From positions 12,376,001 to 12,440,000 of the forward strand of contig WPIO01000005.1 in NCBI GenBank assembly GCA_009760855.2: a stretch of DNA of 64,000 nt, written 5' to 3'. Made by a program: the position numbers and the translations under genes. This DNA is from Cristatella mucedo (taxonomy: Eukaryota; Bryozoa; Phylactolaemata; Cristatellidae). Positions 1 to 10,749 of this stretch are shown here, piece by piece. The first letter of the stretch is position 1. Every line of letters starts with the position of its first letter. The notes under the pieces are model-generated. The model worked only from the letters and a program-made list of their open reading frames with translations, had not been told where the DNA came from and did no database searches.

Positions 1-734
1 TGTCGGACACCCCTTTTAATTGCAGTCCTTTCTCAGCTACCATGAATAATCTTTCGAATCTTTGGTTCTCTGCCCAGCCAGTGGTGGGTTGCCAATTGCA
101 ACAGTTCTTTACCACACACCAGGTGGCAATCCTAGCTTCATCACAGGCTTTTTACTTCCTCTCTTCAATTTGTTGCACTAGATATCGTCCTCTTCTCATT
201 CTATTATTTTTACATCCATTTTGATAGCACATCTGATCAAATCCACTGTCTGAGTCTTCATGCCTCTGTGCCAAGTTTGATTATGCCACTAAACATATAA
301 AGGCGATAACATTGACCAAACTTTCTCTTGTGATTGTGCACGATCGAACCTTAGCGGCACTCTCCTCTGCAATCCTATTCATAAGGTGACTGATTTCAAT
401 TCATTTTCGCATTCGGGTTTAAAGTGTTTTCCTAATCCCTTATGCCAAAACAATTGAAAATTGCTATGGCTCCATTAAACCTAGCTTTGGTGGTGAAGAA
501 ATGAAACTTTGAACCTCTCGGGTTATGCTGTTACTCACGATTCGGACGTCAGGTTTGCACATACAGCATACGTAGTACCGACACCCGATTAGTGAGGTTT
601 AGGCAGAAACAGCACTATAGATTAGTATCCATAGAAGTAAAACATTACAGGTGTCTCAACGAACAGTTTATTTTTTGCTATTGCAGAGTAAGAGTCTTTT
701 AAGTAGCCATATTTGATTGACATGGTATCAAGAG
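1..734. other. Left edge, no gene recognised (inside ACTR3 intron 2)
   Basis: AT-rich sequence with only a 60-codon open frame at 42-224 that resembles nothing I know. No ARP3 exon is visible on the minus strand. It is probably intronic. Confidence 0.4.
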
Positions 735-1450
735 GTTGCTTTCACCCAGCAGATACATTTTTTACTTCTGCAACTCACTGCTTGCTGGCCTACCGGCATG
801 TGCAATCAGGCGATTACAGCTGGTGCAAAACTCCGCAGCTAGGCTTGTCTGCCGTGAGCGTCGAAGTTGCCCCATCATACCACTTCTCGCCGTCCTGCAC
901 TGGCTCCCAGTCAAGCAACAGATCGACTTCAAGGTTTTGTCACTCAATTTTAGGTCACTTCATTCTTTGGCTCCAGCCTGTCTCTCAGATCTACTCCCCC
1001 ACCAGGCCAAGCATCGTACCACCTGCTTTTTGGAATCCAACAGTTTACCAATACCTCGTACAAACCTCAAATCCTTTCGAGACCATGCATTTAGTTCGTA
1101 TGCTCCCAAAGCCTGGAACTCACTCCCGACTTGCGTCAGAACATTCCTTGACTTGACCATTTAAAAGGAACTTACAAAAACCTATTTAGGACAGCATTTA
1201 GTGGGTCTCTGTGATTCGTCCTTCATGTGCTTATGCGTGCTCACACTGTGCATGTGACCATTAACCACACTTGCATGCTGACCCTGTGCATGTCACCCCT
1301 AACCATGTTATTCATGTTGTTGATCAAGCATGATACTGCTCACCATTCGATCGCGTTTCCCTTTGCAGCAAATGTAAAGCGCCTAGAAAGAGATTTGAGT
1401 TCTCTGAGGGCGCTTTATCAAGTGCATTATTATTATTTTTATTATTTTAA
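735..1450 (+). mobile_element. LINE-A fragment (L2-like), RT C-terminus plus 3' tail
   Basis: An open frame at about 736-1164 encodes the C-terminal end of an L2/CR1-type ORF2, with [42 protein letters not shown] and PKAWNSLP. This is the thumb-proximal region after the catalytic YADD core. A 3' UTR follows with repeated GTGCATG / CTAACCA units. The element ends with the family tail: AAATGTAAAGCGCCTAGAAA, TTCTCTGAGGGCGCT and an ATT-rich microsatellite. It is 5'-truncated, as expected for target-primed reverse transcription. Confidence 0.85.
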
Positions 1451-1529
1451 ATCTGGTTCGGATAATGCATCAAGACAAGTTACCCGTGAAAGAGATAAGA
1501 TGCACGAGGCATTGCTAATGCTTTGAAGT

Positions 1530-2290
1530 AAGGCAACTATGGCTGGGAGGTAATTGGAGATTTCCAAATGGTGTCACTCTTGATGGACCACTAAGGTGGT
1601 CTCACAAAGTTTCCTTGCTGCCTTTGCCTTGGAGACAGCTGGGACATTACGGCCCACTGTCTCAAATGGGACTGGCCACAGGAGACCGAGTTCTTTGTAA
1701 GGAAAATAACATCGAGTGGGAGCGGCTGATAGTCCTTGGAAGGTGCTGATGCCATCACTTCAAATCAAGTTGGACCTCATCAAGCGATTTCTCATGGCTC
1801 CATACAAGGAGTCAGCAGTTTTCAAGCACCTCAAGCTGTATTTCCATAGCTGCCAGAGGCAAAGATCATAGCCGGAATCTTAGTCGAACTGCAGATAAAG
1901 AAGATCAGAGTGAGACCAATTCGCCAGAAGCTGAACAAGATGGAGAAAGCAGCTTGGTAGAGTTCACGGGTTTCTGGGCAATCACGAGGCAGAAAGCTAT
2001 TCGCAGCTGGTTCAGGCTCTCATCGGCAACTATGCTCAAATGGGATGCAGAATGCCCTGCTAAGTCCATGTCATTGATGCTCAACTTGGCAAATTAGGGG
2101 AGAAAAAGGGAGTTTACTAAGAGGAGCAAGGCAATCGCTTTCAATAGGATATACAGGACTTTGAAGTCTGCTGTTACCATAGACAGTATAATGAAAAACA
2201 TGATGGGAGATTATGTTTAGGAGCTTCTACGAGAAAGCGATTTGCAGCACAGCCGCAAATCAAGAACATCTATTCATTTCTGGAGCCTTT
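1530..2290 (+). pseudogene. Decayed mobile-element ORF
   Basis: Several frames carry blocks of one protein interrupted by stops and frameshifts. They include KFPCCLCLGDS near 1610, IKLDLIKRFL near 1760, FLGNHEAESYSQLVQ from 1971, GCRMPC ending in a TAA, then EEQGNRFQ-DI near 2125 and LLRESDLQHSRKSRTS near 2225. From memory this series (FLGNH, GCRMS, EEQGERFHQDI, KSRT) belongs to an ORF found in many copies in invertebrate genomes and usually annotated as uncharacterised or transposon-associated. I do not know its enzymatic role. It cannot be expressed as a full protein here. Confidence 0.5.
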
Positions 2291-3790
2291 TGGTCATTTT
2301 TATGAATTCAGAGTCAATCCAAGTTAATTTTGATTCATTTGCTGTTCTTTCTGACTAAATGTGAAATGCAATTTGAAGTGAATCACTGTCCTGGTCATAA
2401 ATACAAAGTTTTTAAGAGATAAAGACCATTTTACATATTCCTTAGGCATAACTAATTAGGCCATAACACTTACTACTCAGGAACAAAAATTTGTTAGTCT
2501 TTATGTAGGTGACACAAGACTGAAAAAGCTCTACATCTAGGATTCAAATCCTAAAACTAAACTTTTGGTGTATACAAGCTGAAGGTCTGCGTACCACCAA
2601 AAGGTTTTAATTTTGTGTGAGAGATGACTAGATAACCGGATGTTAAGGAGCAGTGGTTCGATAGCACTCTGGAGAAGCAAGGAGGTAAGATAGATAGTGG
2701 TGGTGCAAGGGAATGGAGTTACTTGTGAGCCAGAATGAAAATCTGGAAATTGATTCCATGTTTATTGGTAGCCAGTGAGGCTCAGACAGAAGTATTACAA
2801 TGTGGCAGCTATGCTATAGGCGACAGACCAGATGAGCTGCTAATTTTTGCATCTGTTGCAGATGATTACTTGCACAGAAGGGAGTCCTGAATAAAGGGAA
2901 TGACAATAATCTAGACTAGAACTAGGCCAATTGCTTGCAACTGCATTCCTATTCAAGTGGCAAAATAATTCATAATTAAGCTACAAGTAACCGTTTTCAG
3001 CAGCAACCACAGCCCATTTCTGACCAATGTTAGATTGCGCTTCATTAAGATTAGATCCAACGAGTAGGAGGTATTAATGGCATGAATTGGGTACAAGTAC
3101 ATCAGACGGATGAGCTTCCACTTGTTAGTAATTCTTTTCGTCTTAGACTGGACTGTTATGTGGCATGGATGTGAGCAGTTTGTAAGAGATCGCCTGCATA
3201 CTTATCAGTATGACACAGTGCCTGTTTCGCTTACAGTAAGCTTCTTAGCAGGCAAGCATACAACCATTTTTAAGTTAAAACGAATTCAGACAGCAATTTT
3301 GGAGCTAGTCTGGCTAGTGGTCTGCAACCATGATGGCCATCTGAATAAAGCCTATTAGTAGAACGGAGTCTATTGTTGGAAATCTTGCCTGAGCTGTGTC
3401 TATGCATGAGGCAAACGTAATGACCACCGTTCCATTACAATGGGCAAACACAAGTCATAGCTCACTGACCACTGTAACAGTCCTAGCTTCTGAGCTGCAT
3501 ACTGCAACTTAATAACTTCCTTGTAGGATCCTCCAACTTGTGGAACCCTCCAGGCAAGCAGGATGGTTTGCCTACCACTTCTCAATGCTCAATTTCGATA
3601 TGGGCAGAGGCATGGGCACTAGCATAGATGCATTGCAACCAGCAATAGTGAAAGCACTGCTGCTATCAAACACAGAGGCAGAACTATAACAATGAAACAT
3701 GATCTTCAAAGCACAAGCAGCTGTGCAACTCCATGATTTGATAGGGGCAAATGTATCAAGTTATCCACACTTAGAGAAGCACAAGTAGAG
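2291..3790. other. Intronic or spacer sequence, no gene recognised
   Basis: AT-rich sequence. The open frames at 3110-3358 (plus) and 3400-3585 (minus) look like chance. I looked on the minus strand for later ARP3 exons and found none. Confidence 0.4.
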
Positions 3791-3794
3791 TTGC

Positions 3795-4230
3795 TACAAT
3801 AATAATAATACATTTATATAGCACCTTCAAAGAAAACGTCTATTTCTCGGCACCTTACATATGCTGTAAAGGAAGCATGACCATTTGGTTAGGGATGGCA
3901 TGCATAGTGTCAACATGCATAACATGGTTAGCTGTAATATGCACAATGTCAACATGCATAAGTCTATTAAGGACACATCACAAGCACCCAGCAAATGCTG
4001 TGAGGAACAGATGCATTTTAGCTTCCTTTCAAAGGTCAAGTCAGGGTATGTCAAAGTCGGAAGTAAGTTCCAGGCTTTGAGATCATACAAATTAAAGGCA
4101 TGGTCACCAAAGGAGTTTGTTAAGCTTCTATCTGTGTGTGCCAGAAAGGAGATCAGCTTTAATGTCACGTGTTGGCTTTCCTTATACATCTTGGTGCACA
4201 CAATGGCAATCAGTGTAGTGCACGACATGT
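3795..4230 (-). mobile_element. LINE-A fragment, minus strand
   Basis: The copy begins with AATAATAATACATTTATATA and the reversed family tail, followed by the 3' UTR with GCATAACATGGTTAG units. It ends in a decayed ORF2 C-terminus reading DHAFNLYDLKAWNLLPT, which matches the [17 protein letters not shown] block of the copy at 735-1450. It is 5'-truncated and sits in ACTR3 intron 2. Confidence 0.7.
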
Positions 4231-4574
4231 TAGCTGGCTAATTTATTAGCGGATTAAAACTAAACTTCTACCCTAAAGTGCACGTGGATTTAAGGCCTGC
4301 GGTATATATTCTATTCGGCTAAGATCTGATGCAAAAACTCAATATCAGCCTCTACATACAGTGCATGACAACTGAATAGTTCATCAGTAAACAAAAACAG
4401 CTGCTTAAAATACAACCCCAGTGAAAGAAGGTTTGCATGACGAGTATATCAGCGTATATCACCAGATTGTGCATAATACGCGGCATGCATAGATTCCAAA
4501 GTGTCTAAACAGAAGCACGCAAGAAGGATGTTAAATGCTACAAATATACAGCTGCTAATAGCCGAACAAATTAC

Positions 4575-4755
4575 CTTCACGGCATATCCCGTTGCATTCA
4601 ATGCTTCATCCCCAATAAAGAAGTCCAAATCTTCGACACCCTTTCCTAACCGCCTAACGGTTTTATCACCGACACCGGCTGTCTCCTTTATAGCAATTGC
4701 TGATGGTATAATGAACTGAGGCTCGGTGTTACCAGCAAATCCCATTTTCGTGTAA
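4575..4755 (-). CDS. ACTR3: ACTR3 coding exon 2
   Basis: The acceptor is a T-run ending TTTTTTTAG just above 4755. The exon encodes 60 full codons from [11 protein letters not shown] to GYAVK. The donor GTAATTTG begins at 4574. The lysine at the end corresponds to the residue before the WPIRHG segment in other ARP3 proteins, so the missing part continues to the left of the window. Confidence 0.95.
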
Positions 4756-7700
4756 CTAAAAAAATGTAAGTACATTCAAGAAACGTAATGCATTGGCAAA
4801 GCACTTCGAAGGCGTAAGCCAGGCAACTAAAATAAAACTGCTAACATTCAAGGAAGAGATGTTTGACCGTCTATGACTGCATGCAACAACGGCACCATCA
4901 CAAAGTGGCCAATATGAACCAAGTACACACTCGGTACTGTCATGCTTAGACGGCTTTACATCTGAGATACAATGCACATGACTAATACTGTATGGTGCTC
5001 AGCATGGAAATATAGCAACAACCGCTTTTCCACCATTTTACTCAAAATACTTTCACAGAGGCCACAAGATGCCATGGTGTTTCTCCCACTGTAGCATTCC
5101 AGAGCCTGAAATTTACTGACAAGGTCGGCAACAAATGTAGGTCGAACATCCCACTTGAGCAGCCTGTCGGCATCATTCCGAAAATAATTCATGAGGATTT
5201 AGAACAGGCAAATGGCTGAGCCACTTCATCAGTACGATACCGTATTCGTCGAAAATGTTCTTTACTGGCCTGGTACTTTGCTTAGGGTTAGTCTTTCTGC
5301 CACGTATTTGTGCTTTGCAATCCAACTTGCTGGACTTGAAGGTAGACTTTTTGTTCCATAATACCTTAGATCTAATGCACAGCTCCAACATATTTCGTGG
5401 CACAGCAGCTCCAAAACCATCACTACCGTATTTTTAAAGTTGCACCCAAGAATAAGTCGCACCCTAAGGACACAATTTTTTGAAAAAGTTTTCATTGAAA
5501 AATAGTATTACTCGTATATTGCTCATTTTGCATTATCATAAGTTTGCTTTAATTATCACAGCAAGAAATTCGTCAGCAATATCACTGCTAACATCTTCAT
5601 AGTCTTCTGCAACATTATCAATGTCTGAATCGTCACTTTCCTTGTAGATTGCATCATTTTTAGTTCCATCTAGCATGTTTGAAACTCCTGTCATTTTGAA
5701 CGACTTCCCAAGAATTTCTATTTTGATGCTCTCCCAAGCATGTACAACCCATTCACAATGAGGGTACTATATCAAGTGTATTATTACTATGTTTGGGAAA
5801 AGATGCAACCTATACTGGTATAAATATGGTAATTTACTGCCAAGTTTAACAGTAGATTAAAGAAAACTACTGTTACGTCTTACTTTAATTGTTATGGCCT
5901 TGTTGATGCAGCAATGCCAGCATCACATAACAGATTGTGGTGTTTCTCACCTGCATGTCATAGCTACATGCGGCTGACCCAGAAGTATAAGTACTGGGAG
6001 GACACAGGCATTATCCTTTTGGAACATAGTGGACCTCAGAAACATGGTTCAAGTTTCTGCCATAAATGTTGGAAACCCTAGAAATATGTCATTATCTTTA
6101 TAAGTGGAGGTTTCTCTGCTACAGGGTATTATTTTAGCCTTTTCTTGCAACATGCCAGTAAGTAGGAGACCTTTAGCCACCCGAGAGTATGCACTTGGTT
6201 TAACTTCCTGCATGCTGAGTTCCGATGCTCTGAGGCTTTGCTTTGTATTCTGGTTAGCGCAATGAGGGGCAAGAGGATTTGTTTGAGCATGAGTGCAAGA
6301 ATGCCTTTAAAACACAAGGCTGCATTTAAAAGGCAGGAGCACGTTTAGTTTGGCAGCACAGCACAGGGGCACTCAAGCGCAAAAGTATATGCGACTATTT
6401 GTTTATGACAAGTAATAGACATTTGATATGAAACATTATACCGAACCACAAAGAACGATTGCGCCCAATTAACGTGATGCTTTTAACGATGACATTTTCA
6501 TAAACCAACTTGATAAAAACAAAATGTGAAAAAAACGTCTTCTACCTGTTAAGTTCGCTTAAAAATGGATTTCCCCATTTTAACAGCACTTTGAAAAACG
6601 ACCAGCTTTTTGGTGAAACTTGGACATGCCCAGTAGTGTAAAAACAATTATGCACTGGCTATTCTCACTTCCTAGCGTTGCATAATAGCCAATTGCTATG
6701 CTTAAGACCATCTACTTGACTGCCTTTACGAAGGGTCAAATGTCGGCTTTGCACCAAACAGGAACTCAGCCACGTTGCAATTGCTATCAATACCAAAGCA
6801 AACTGGTGTAACTTTGATGAGGTACAACCTATAGAAGATGGCTACGACCGATATCGGCAATAATGCAGAATACCTGCCGTCCACATGCACTACACCAATA
6901 AAGGCAGATTGATAGCAAGTGAAGGTTTAGGCATTCTTTCACCACTGCGATTTTTCAAGCCTTAAGCCTACGGGTTGCTACTGAAATCTATTTGGCCGAT
7001 TTATGTGTGGGACTGTGCAGTCATTTTCCATAAAGATAATCGTAATGCATCTTTAAGCATTTTCCTCGAAGAGCCGTCCTTCCAAGAACCAGACTTCGAC
7101 ATGGTCATCATAAAGCCGTATCACCCAGAGCATGCCCAGTGCAAAGCTCACGTGGACAAGCATAACATCTTTGCCGGCTTCTATTCCTAGCAAAACCACG
7201 AAATTCACATTGCATACCTGTGTATGTCACGTAGTAAACAGCACATTCAAGAAAAAGCACATTGGTTTTATTTGCCCTGAATTTGGGACTTTCCTTTGGA
7301 ATAGGGATTGATTTAACGACAATGACTAAACTGCACAGATTGGCTAAGGACAGAGCCAAATTGAACTGACCAGGAACAGTACAACGATGGTACTAAAACG
7401 GTCACGGCAGGACTCACTAAGACCAGCACTTTCAGAGAAATTAGCGCACTAATAGTGCGACATAGGAAATAACGCATTAGCACAACTGCGAGCGCACAGT
7501 TACTATCGGTATTTGAGGTATCACTACCTGACCCCGTAACATTTAATTGGTTAGATCAATGGCTGGCCCGCTAAACCAGCTGCATGTATCTAGGCAAGTA
7601 AACATTTTGACTTCTGAGGATTCGGTTAAACTTACACGGGAATCGCCTCAAGGGGATTACAGCTATCGCATTAATAGCAGACAGCGATCCTGATCGCCAT

Positions 7701-7877
7701 GCAAACGCGGAAGTGTCTCGGCCTCAAGAGAGTGCTTACCAACGCAGCCCATGTCAACCGCAAAACAGGAAAACTAATGCACTAGAGGCATAATTCTAAG
7801 CAACATTAGCCAACTTCAGCGATATGTACGTACCCCGTACCCGGGTCAATCACGACCGCCGGCATTCTGCCTGTCAT
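4575..7877 (-). CDS. ACTR3: Actin-related protein 3 (ARP3), 5' part of gene, two coding exons
   Basis: ARP3 is the actin-like subunit that, with ARP2, forms the pseudo-barbed end in the ARP2/3 complex and nucleates branched actin filaments in the cytoplasm. Two exons are visible, 7877-7834 and 4755-4575. Joined, they encode 75 residues: a start at [15 protein letters not shown], then [20 protein letters not shown], and later [11 protein letters not shown]. This is the conserved N-terminal nucleotide-binding segment of ARP3, and the [11 protein letters not shown] block separates it from conventional actin and ARP2. The junction phase agrees: exon 1 ends GG before a GTACGT donor, and exon 2 supplies the T that completes glycine. 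Exon 2 ends with AAG before GTAATT. The remaining roughly 340 residues were not found in 1-4574, so intron 2 runs off the left edge. ARP3 and HIBCH are arranged head to head. Confidence 0.93.
5426..5829 (-). mobile_element. Internally deleted pogo/Tigger-like DNA transposon
   Basis: The element is bounded by similar inverted ends, CCGTATTTTTAAAGTTGCAC on the left and, reversed on the right, CCATATTTATACC with GGTTGCATC. A TA sits at both outer borders (5424-5425 and 5830-5831), matching the TA target duplication of this superfamily. The left end also has the AATAAGTCGCACC motif common in such elements. Between the ends is the last part of a transposase on the minus strand: WVVHAWESI, then [16 protein letters not shown] and an acidic tail, ending with TGA at 5536-5538. 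The N-terminal DNA-binding and DDE parts are gone, so this is a non-autonomous relic of about 404 bp in ACTR3 intron 1. Confidence 0.72.
5536..5760 (-). pseudogene. Transposase C-terminal remnant (pogo/Tigger-like)
   Basis: One frame, about 70 codons, carries the W..AW..I pattern and the SFK..G(I/V)SN.LDGT block typical of the C-terminus of pogo-family transposases, then a Glu/Asp-rich stretch and a stop. The catalytic DDE triad is absent. It is a fossil of the element that spans it. Confidence 0.65.
5832..7833. other. ACTR3 intron 1 remainder
   Basis: No repeat family or gene recognised. The open frames here are short and lack similarity that I can see. Confidence 0.4.
7834..7877 (-). CDS. 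ACTR3: ACTR3 coding exon 1
   Basis: The exon starts with ATG at 7877 and encodes [15 protein letters not shown] up to two bases of the last glycine codon. The donor GTACGTAC follows at 7833. It is only 44 coding bases long and is recognisable because it joins in phase to exon 2. Confidence 0.85.
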
Positions 7878-8960
7878 TTTTTAAGGTCCAAACAGGTCTC
7901 AACAGCCACCTACAGGAAGCGGAACTCAAACCTCGTTTTGACTACCGGCAATGCCCCTCCCCGCAATTCCCGTAGTCACACATGTGGCGTTAGGCCTCTG
8001 TGCGAGTCCTTTCTTGAGTGGGCCAGTAAGTTTGATTGAAAACCAGTATTAATATAAGAAAAATAATGAATTGTAAATTGTTTATACTTTTTACTTTTAC
8101 ACTATTTACTTTTAGTCCATAGATTCGACTTACCATCCGATTAGGCGCCTTGGCAGCCGAGTTATGCTTTTACGCTGCTACAACGGAGATTCGTTACCAA
8201 TACTGATGAATCTGTAATTAAATTTAAGCATATTCATTAATAAAATTATATACCTCCAATTCCAATGAGCATGCATGCAAATGTCCGATAGTGGGGAGCT
8301 ATGCCCCTATCCAATTGGATTTATTTCCCCTAAAAACACATTTATTGATATTTCTCAGAGACTAATGGAAGAAGTGGCATGCAAATTGGCACAAACAATA
8401 AGGGTAACATAAGCTATCGTTTGGTGTAACTAGAGCTGTGATGTTGACTTTCTGATGACCTGTAAAAGTCAAGGTCACGCTTTGGCACTGATGCTCAGCC
8501 AAGCATGGCAGTGTCATCAATCAACAGACTCAATACCAGTCACTCTAGAAATATGAAAAAGCTCTCAAAAGATGGAGGACACCTGTCTTCATATTATTAA
8601 CTCCTACAAAGAGAGAGATATATATAAAATTGACATGTCAACTGTTGGCTGTTATAGTGATCAGAGGTCAAGGACATTTTGTGACGAGGCACAGCTTATA
8701 CATACTGACCCATTATGCCGATATGAGCAATAAATAATGTGAGGACTGGTGAGCCCCACAGCCCTACCTATATTTCCAATTTCACGTTGATCGGTCGGGT
8801 TTTGGCAAAGCTGTAAAATTGATGGGGCGGCGTACAATACTACTGTTGAAAAACACTCAGAAAAGACAACTGAAGCTGTAAACGCATGTAGATTATGACA
8901 AATGAGACCATGTTGCTCAGTTTATCGTCATAAAAATTTGAAGCGTTTATTTCAAATTTC
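7878..8960. other. Spacer upstream of ACTR3
   Basis: This holds the ACTR3 5' flank and AT-rich sequence. I see no clear TATA box or initiator that I would defend, and no coding exon. Confidence 0.35.
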
Positions 8961-8964
8961 ACGT

Positions 8965-9340
8965 TAATAATAATAATAATAATGCACTTGCTAAAGCGCC
9001 CTCAATTTCTCTCTTGGCGCTTAACCTTTGCTGCAAAGGGAAATGAAATTGAATGGTGAGTAATATCATGATTGATAAACAAAAAAAATGAATAACATGG
9101 TTAGGAGCGACATGCACACCGTTGATCCCTCACACGTGGTTTTCAGAGGATTTGAGGTCGATTGGAGGCAGTCGACGAGAGTTAGATAGACCTCGCGGTC
9201 GGATGCGAAGCCTGGGTAGAAAGTATGTACAATTGTATTCTGGAGCCAGAAAATGAAGGGACCTAAAGTGAGTGGCAGAACCTTGAAGTCGTTAAGCTAT
9301 TTGATGGGGGCCGGTGCGTAAGAAGTGATGCAATTTGGCC
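8965..9340 (-). mobile_element. LINE-A fragment, minus strand
   Basis: The copy starts with (AAT)n and the reversed tail (GCACTTGCTAAAGCGCCCTC, CTTGGCGCTTA) and continues through the 3' UTR. It ends near the RT C-terminal block (reversed TCTGGAGCCAGAAAATGAAG). An internal piece is missing compared with fuller copies. Confidence 0.7.
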
Positions 9341-9344
9341 GTTT

Positions 9345-9600
9345 TAATAATACATTTATATAGTGCAGTCGGAGAACTGAATCTCCTTCTAGGCACTTTA
9401 CAGGAGCTGTGCAGAAAGCATTACCAAATGATTAGTGGTAACGTCCGCAAGGAGCAGACATAGTATAATCAGGTACGTGTACACGAAGAACAAATCACAA
9501 AGACCCGACAAATGCTGTAATAAACAGGGCATTGTAAGTTTCTTTTTAAATGTCGTTATCTCAGGGGACGTTGTGACGGGCGTCGGAATGCGAGTTTGCA
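9345..9600 (-). mobile_element. LINE-A fragment, second minus-strand copy
   Basis: A new tail begins with AATAATACATTTATATAGTG, then GAACTGAATCTCCTTCTAGG and ATGCTGTAATAAACAGG. It reaches the region just before the ORF2 end. It lies immediately next to the previous copy and is abutted by a SINE in the opposite orientation. Confidence 0.65.
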
Positions 9601-9760
9601 GATGCCGCGCCGAGCTTGTTTGGTCTAGCGGTTTAGGTGGTCGCCCCGACCAAGGTCTGGCTGAGGTCGTAGGCTCGAGCCCCAAGCTATATGTGAAGCG
9701 CATGAATGGAGATTAAGTTTTCGTAGGGCGCTATACAAATGAATGAATTGTATACCATAG
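9600..9760 (+). mobile_element. SINE-A copy (tRNA-derived)
   Basis: A tRNA-like head carries TTTGGTCTAGCGGTTTAGG (A-box region) and GGCTCGAGCCCC (degenerate B box). The body then ends in GCGCATGAATGGAGATTAAG, TTTTCGTAGGGCGCTATAC and AAATGAATGAATTG. The 3' end is a variant of the LINE-A tail. Confidence 0.75.
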
Positions 9761-10749
9761 AAGCACTGCTTTACCAGGCCATCGACGACCGAGCGCACTG
9801 TCTGGCGGCACGCAGTCGCCGGTTCCAGGTGGGGCTGAGGGCAAACTTTGCATTTACGTTAGCTACTTACTTCTTAACCAGCCTTTAATGCTTACAGGGT
9901 CATGCGTGTGACCGCCAAAATGCGTCTGAGAGGTAATGAACACAGACTATACAGCTTACATGTCATTCTAGATAACTAAGCTTTGAGTGCAGGTGTGGCT
10001 AACCCGGTCAGATTTTGACAATGCAAGAAATTGTCAGCAGTTCCTACACCATAATGAATAGGAACCGGAAATGTCATAATGTATGGTTACGTTGGCCTTG
10101 GTATTTGAGCTGATTGCACTATACTTATGAGTTGTACGAGAGTTGCTACACGTCATGGCAGCGGTTGAAAGCCTGTAACTCTCAGTCGCTGTCAATTACA
10201 CTTCTCTTCGCGATGGATGCGGGCTTGATATGTTAAGATATATGACCTTTCCGTCACAGCCGCGTTACGCTATTGTCGGCACTCCTGCGTGCATGTGCAT
10301 TTGTGCTACACCTACAAATCGCTAGTCACGATTCCAAGACTTAAGGGTTCACCTGTATTCGTCGCACGTCGATTGGGACTAGCACTGTCACGAGCGTTGT
10401 CTTTGCGGCCCAGCTCCATCCCCGGACATGGGGGCAGCTACACCTCGTTTGTAAAAGTATCACCTAGACATTTGTAGTAATAGTTAGTTGTCGGTGTCAG
10501 TTGTTCTTCTGACTTCCATCCAGTCAGTTGCACAGTAAGGCTGATACGGTAACATGTGGCCACCTTGTGTCTGTCGAATAGACTGCTCAGCGTTAACGAA
10601 CGAAGTGGGCTTGCTATATTAAGGTATGGTCGCCTCTGACTGCAACCGTGTTCTACTACCGTTGACACACAAGCGTTTATCGGTGCAGCCAGTCGGACTC
10701 GACTGCCGTGCTTTGATGCGCCAGCTATGAGTGTTTATTTTATTTTTAT
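9761..10749. other. Spacer, no gene recognised
   Basis: Mixed-composition sequence with several short open frames on both strands and no recognisable protein or repeat. Confidence 0.35.
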
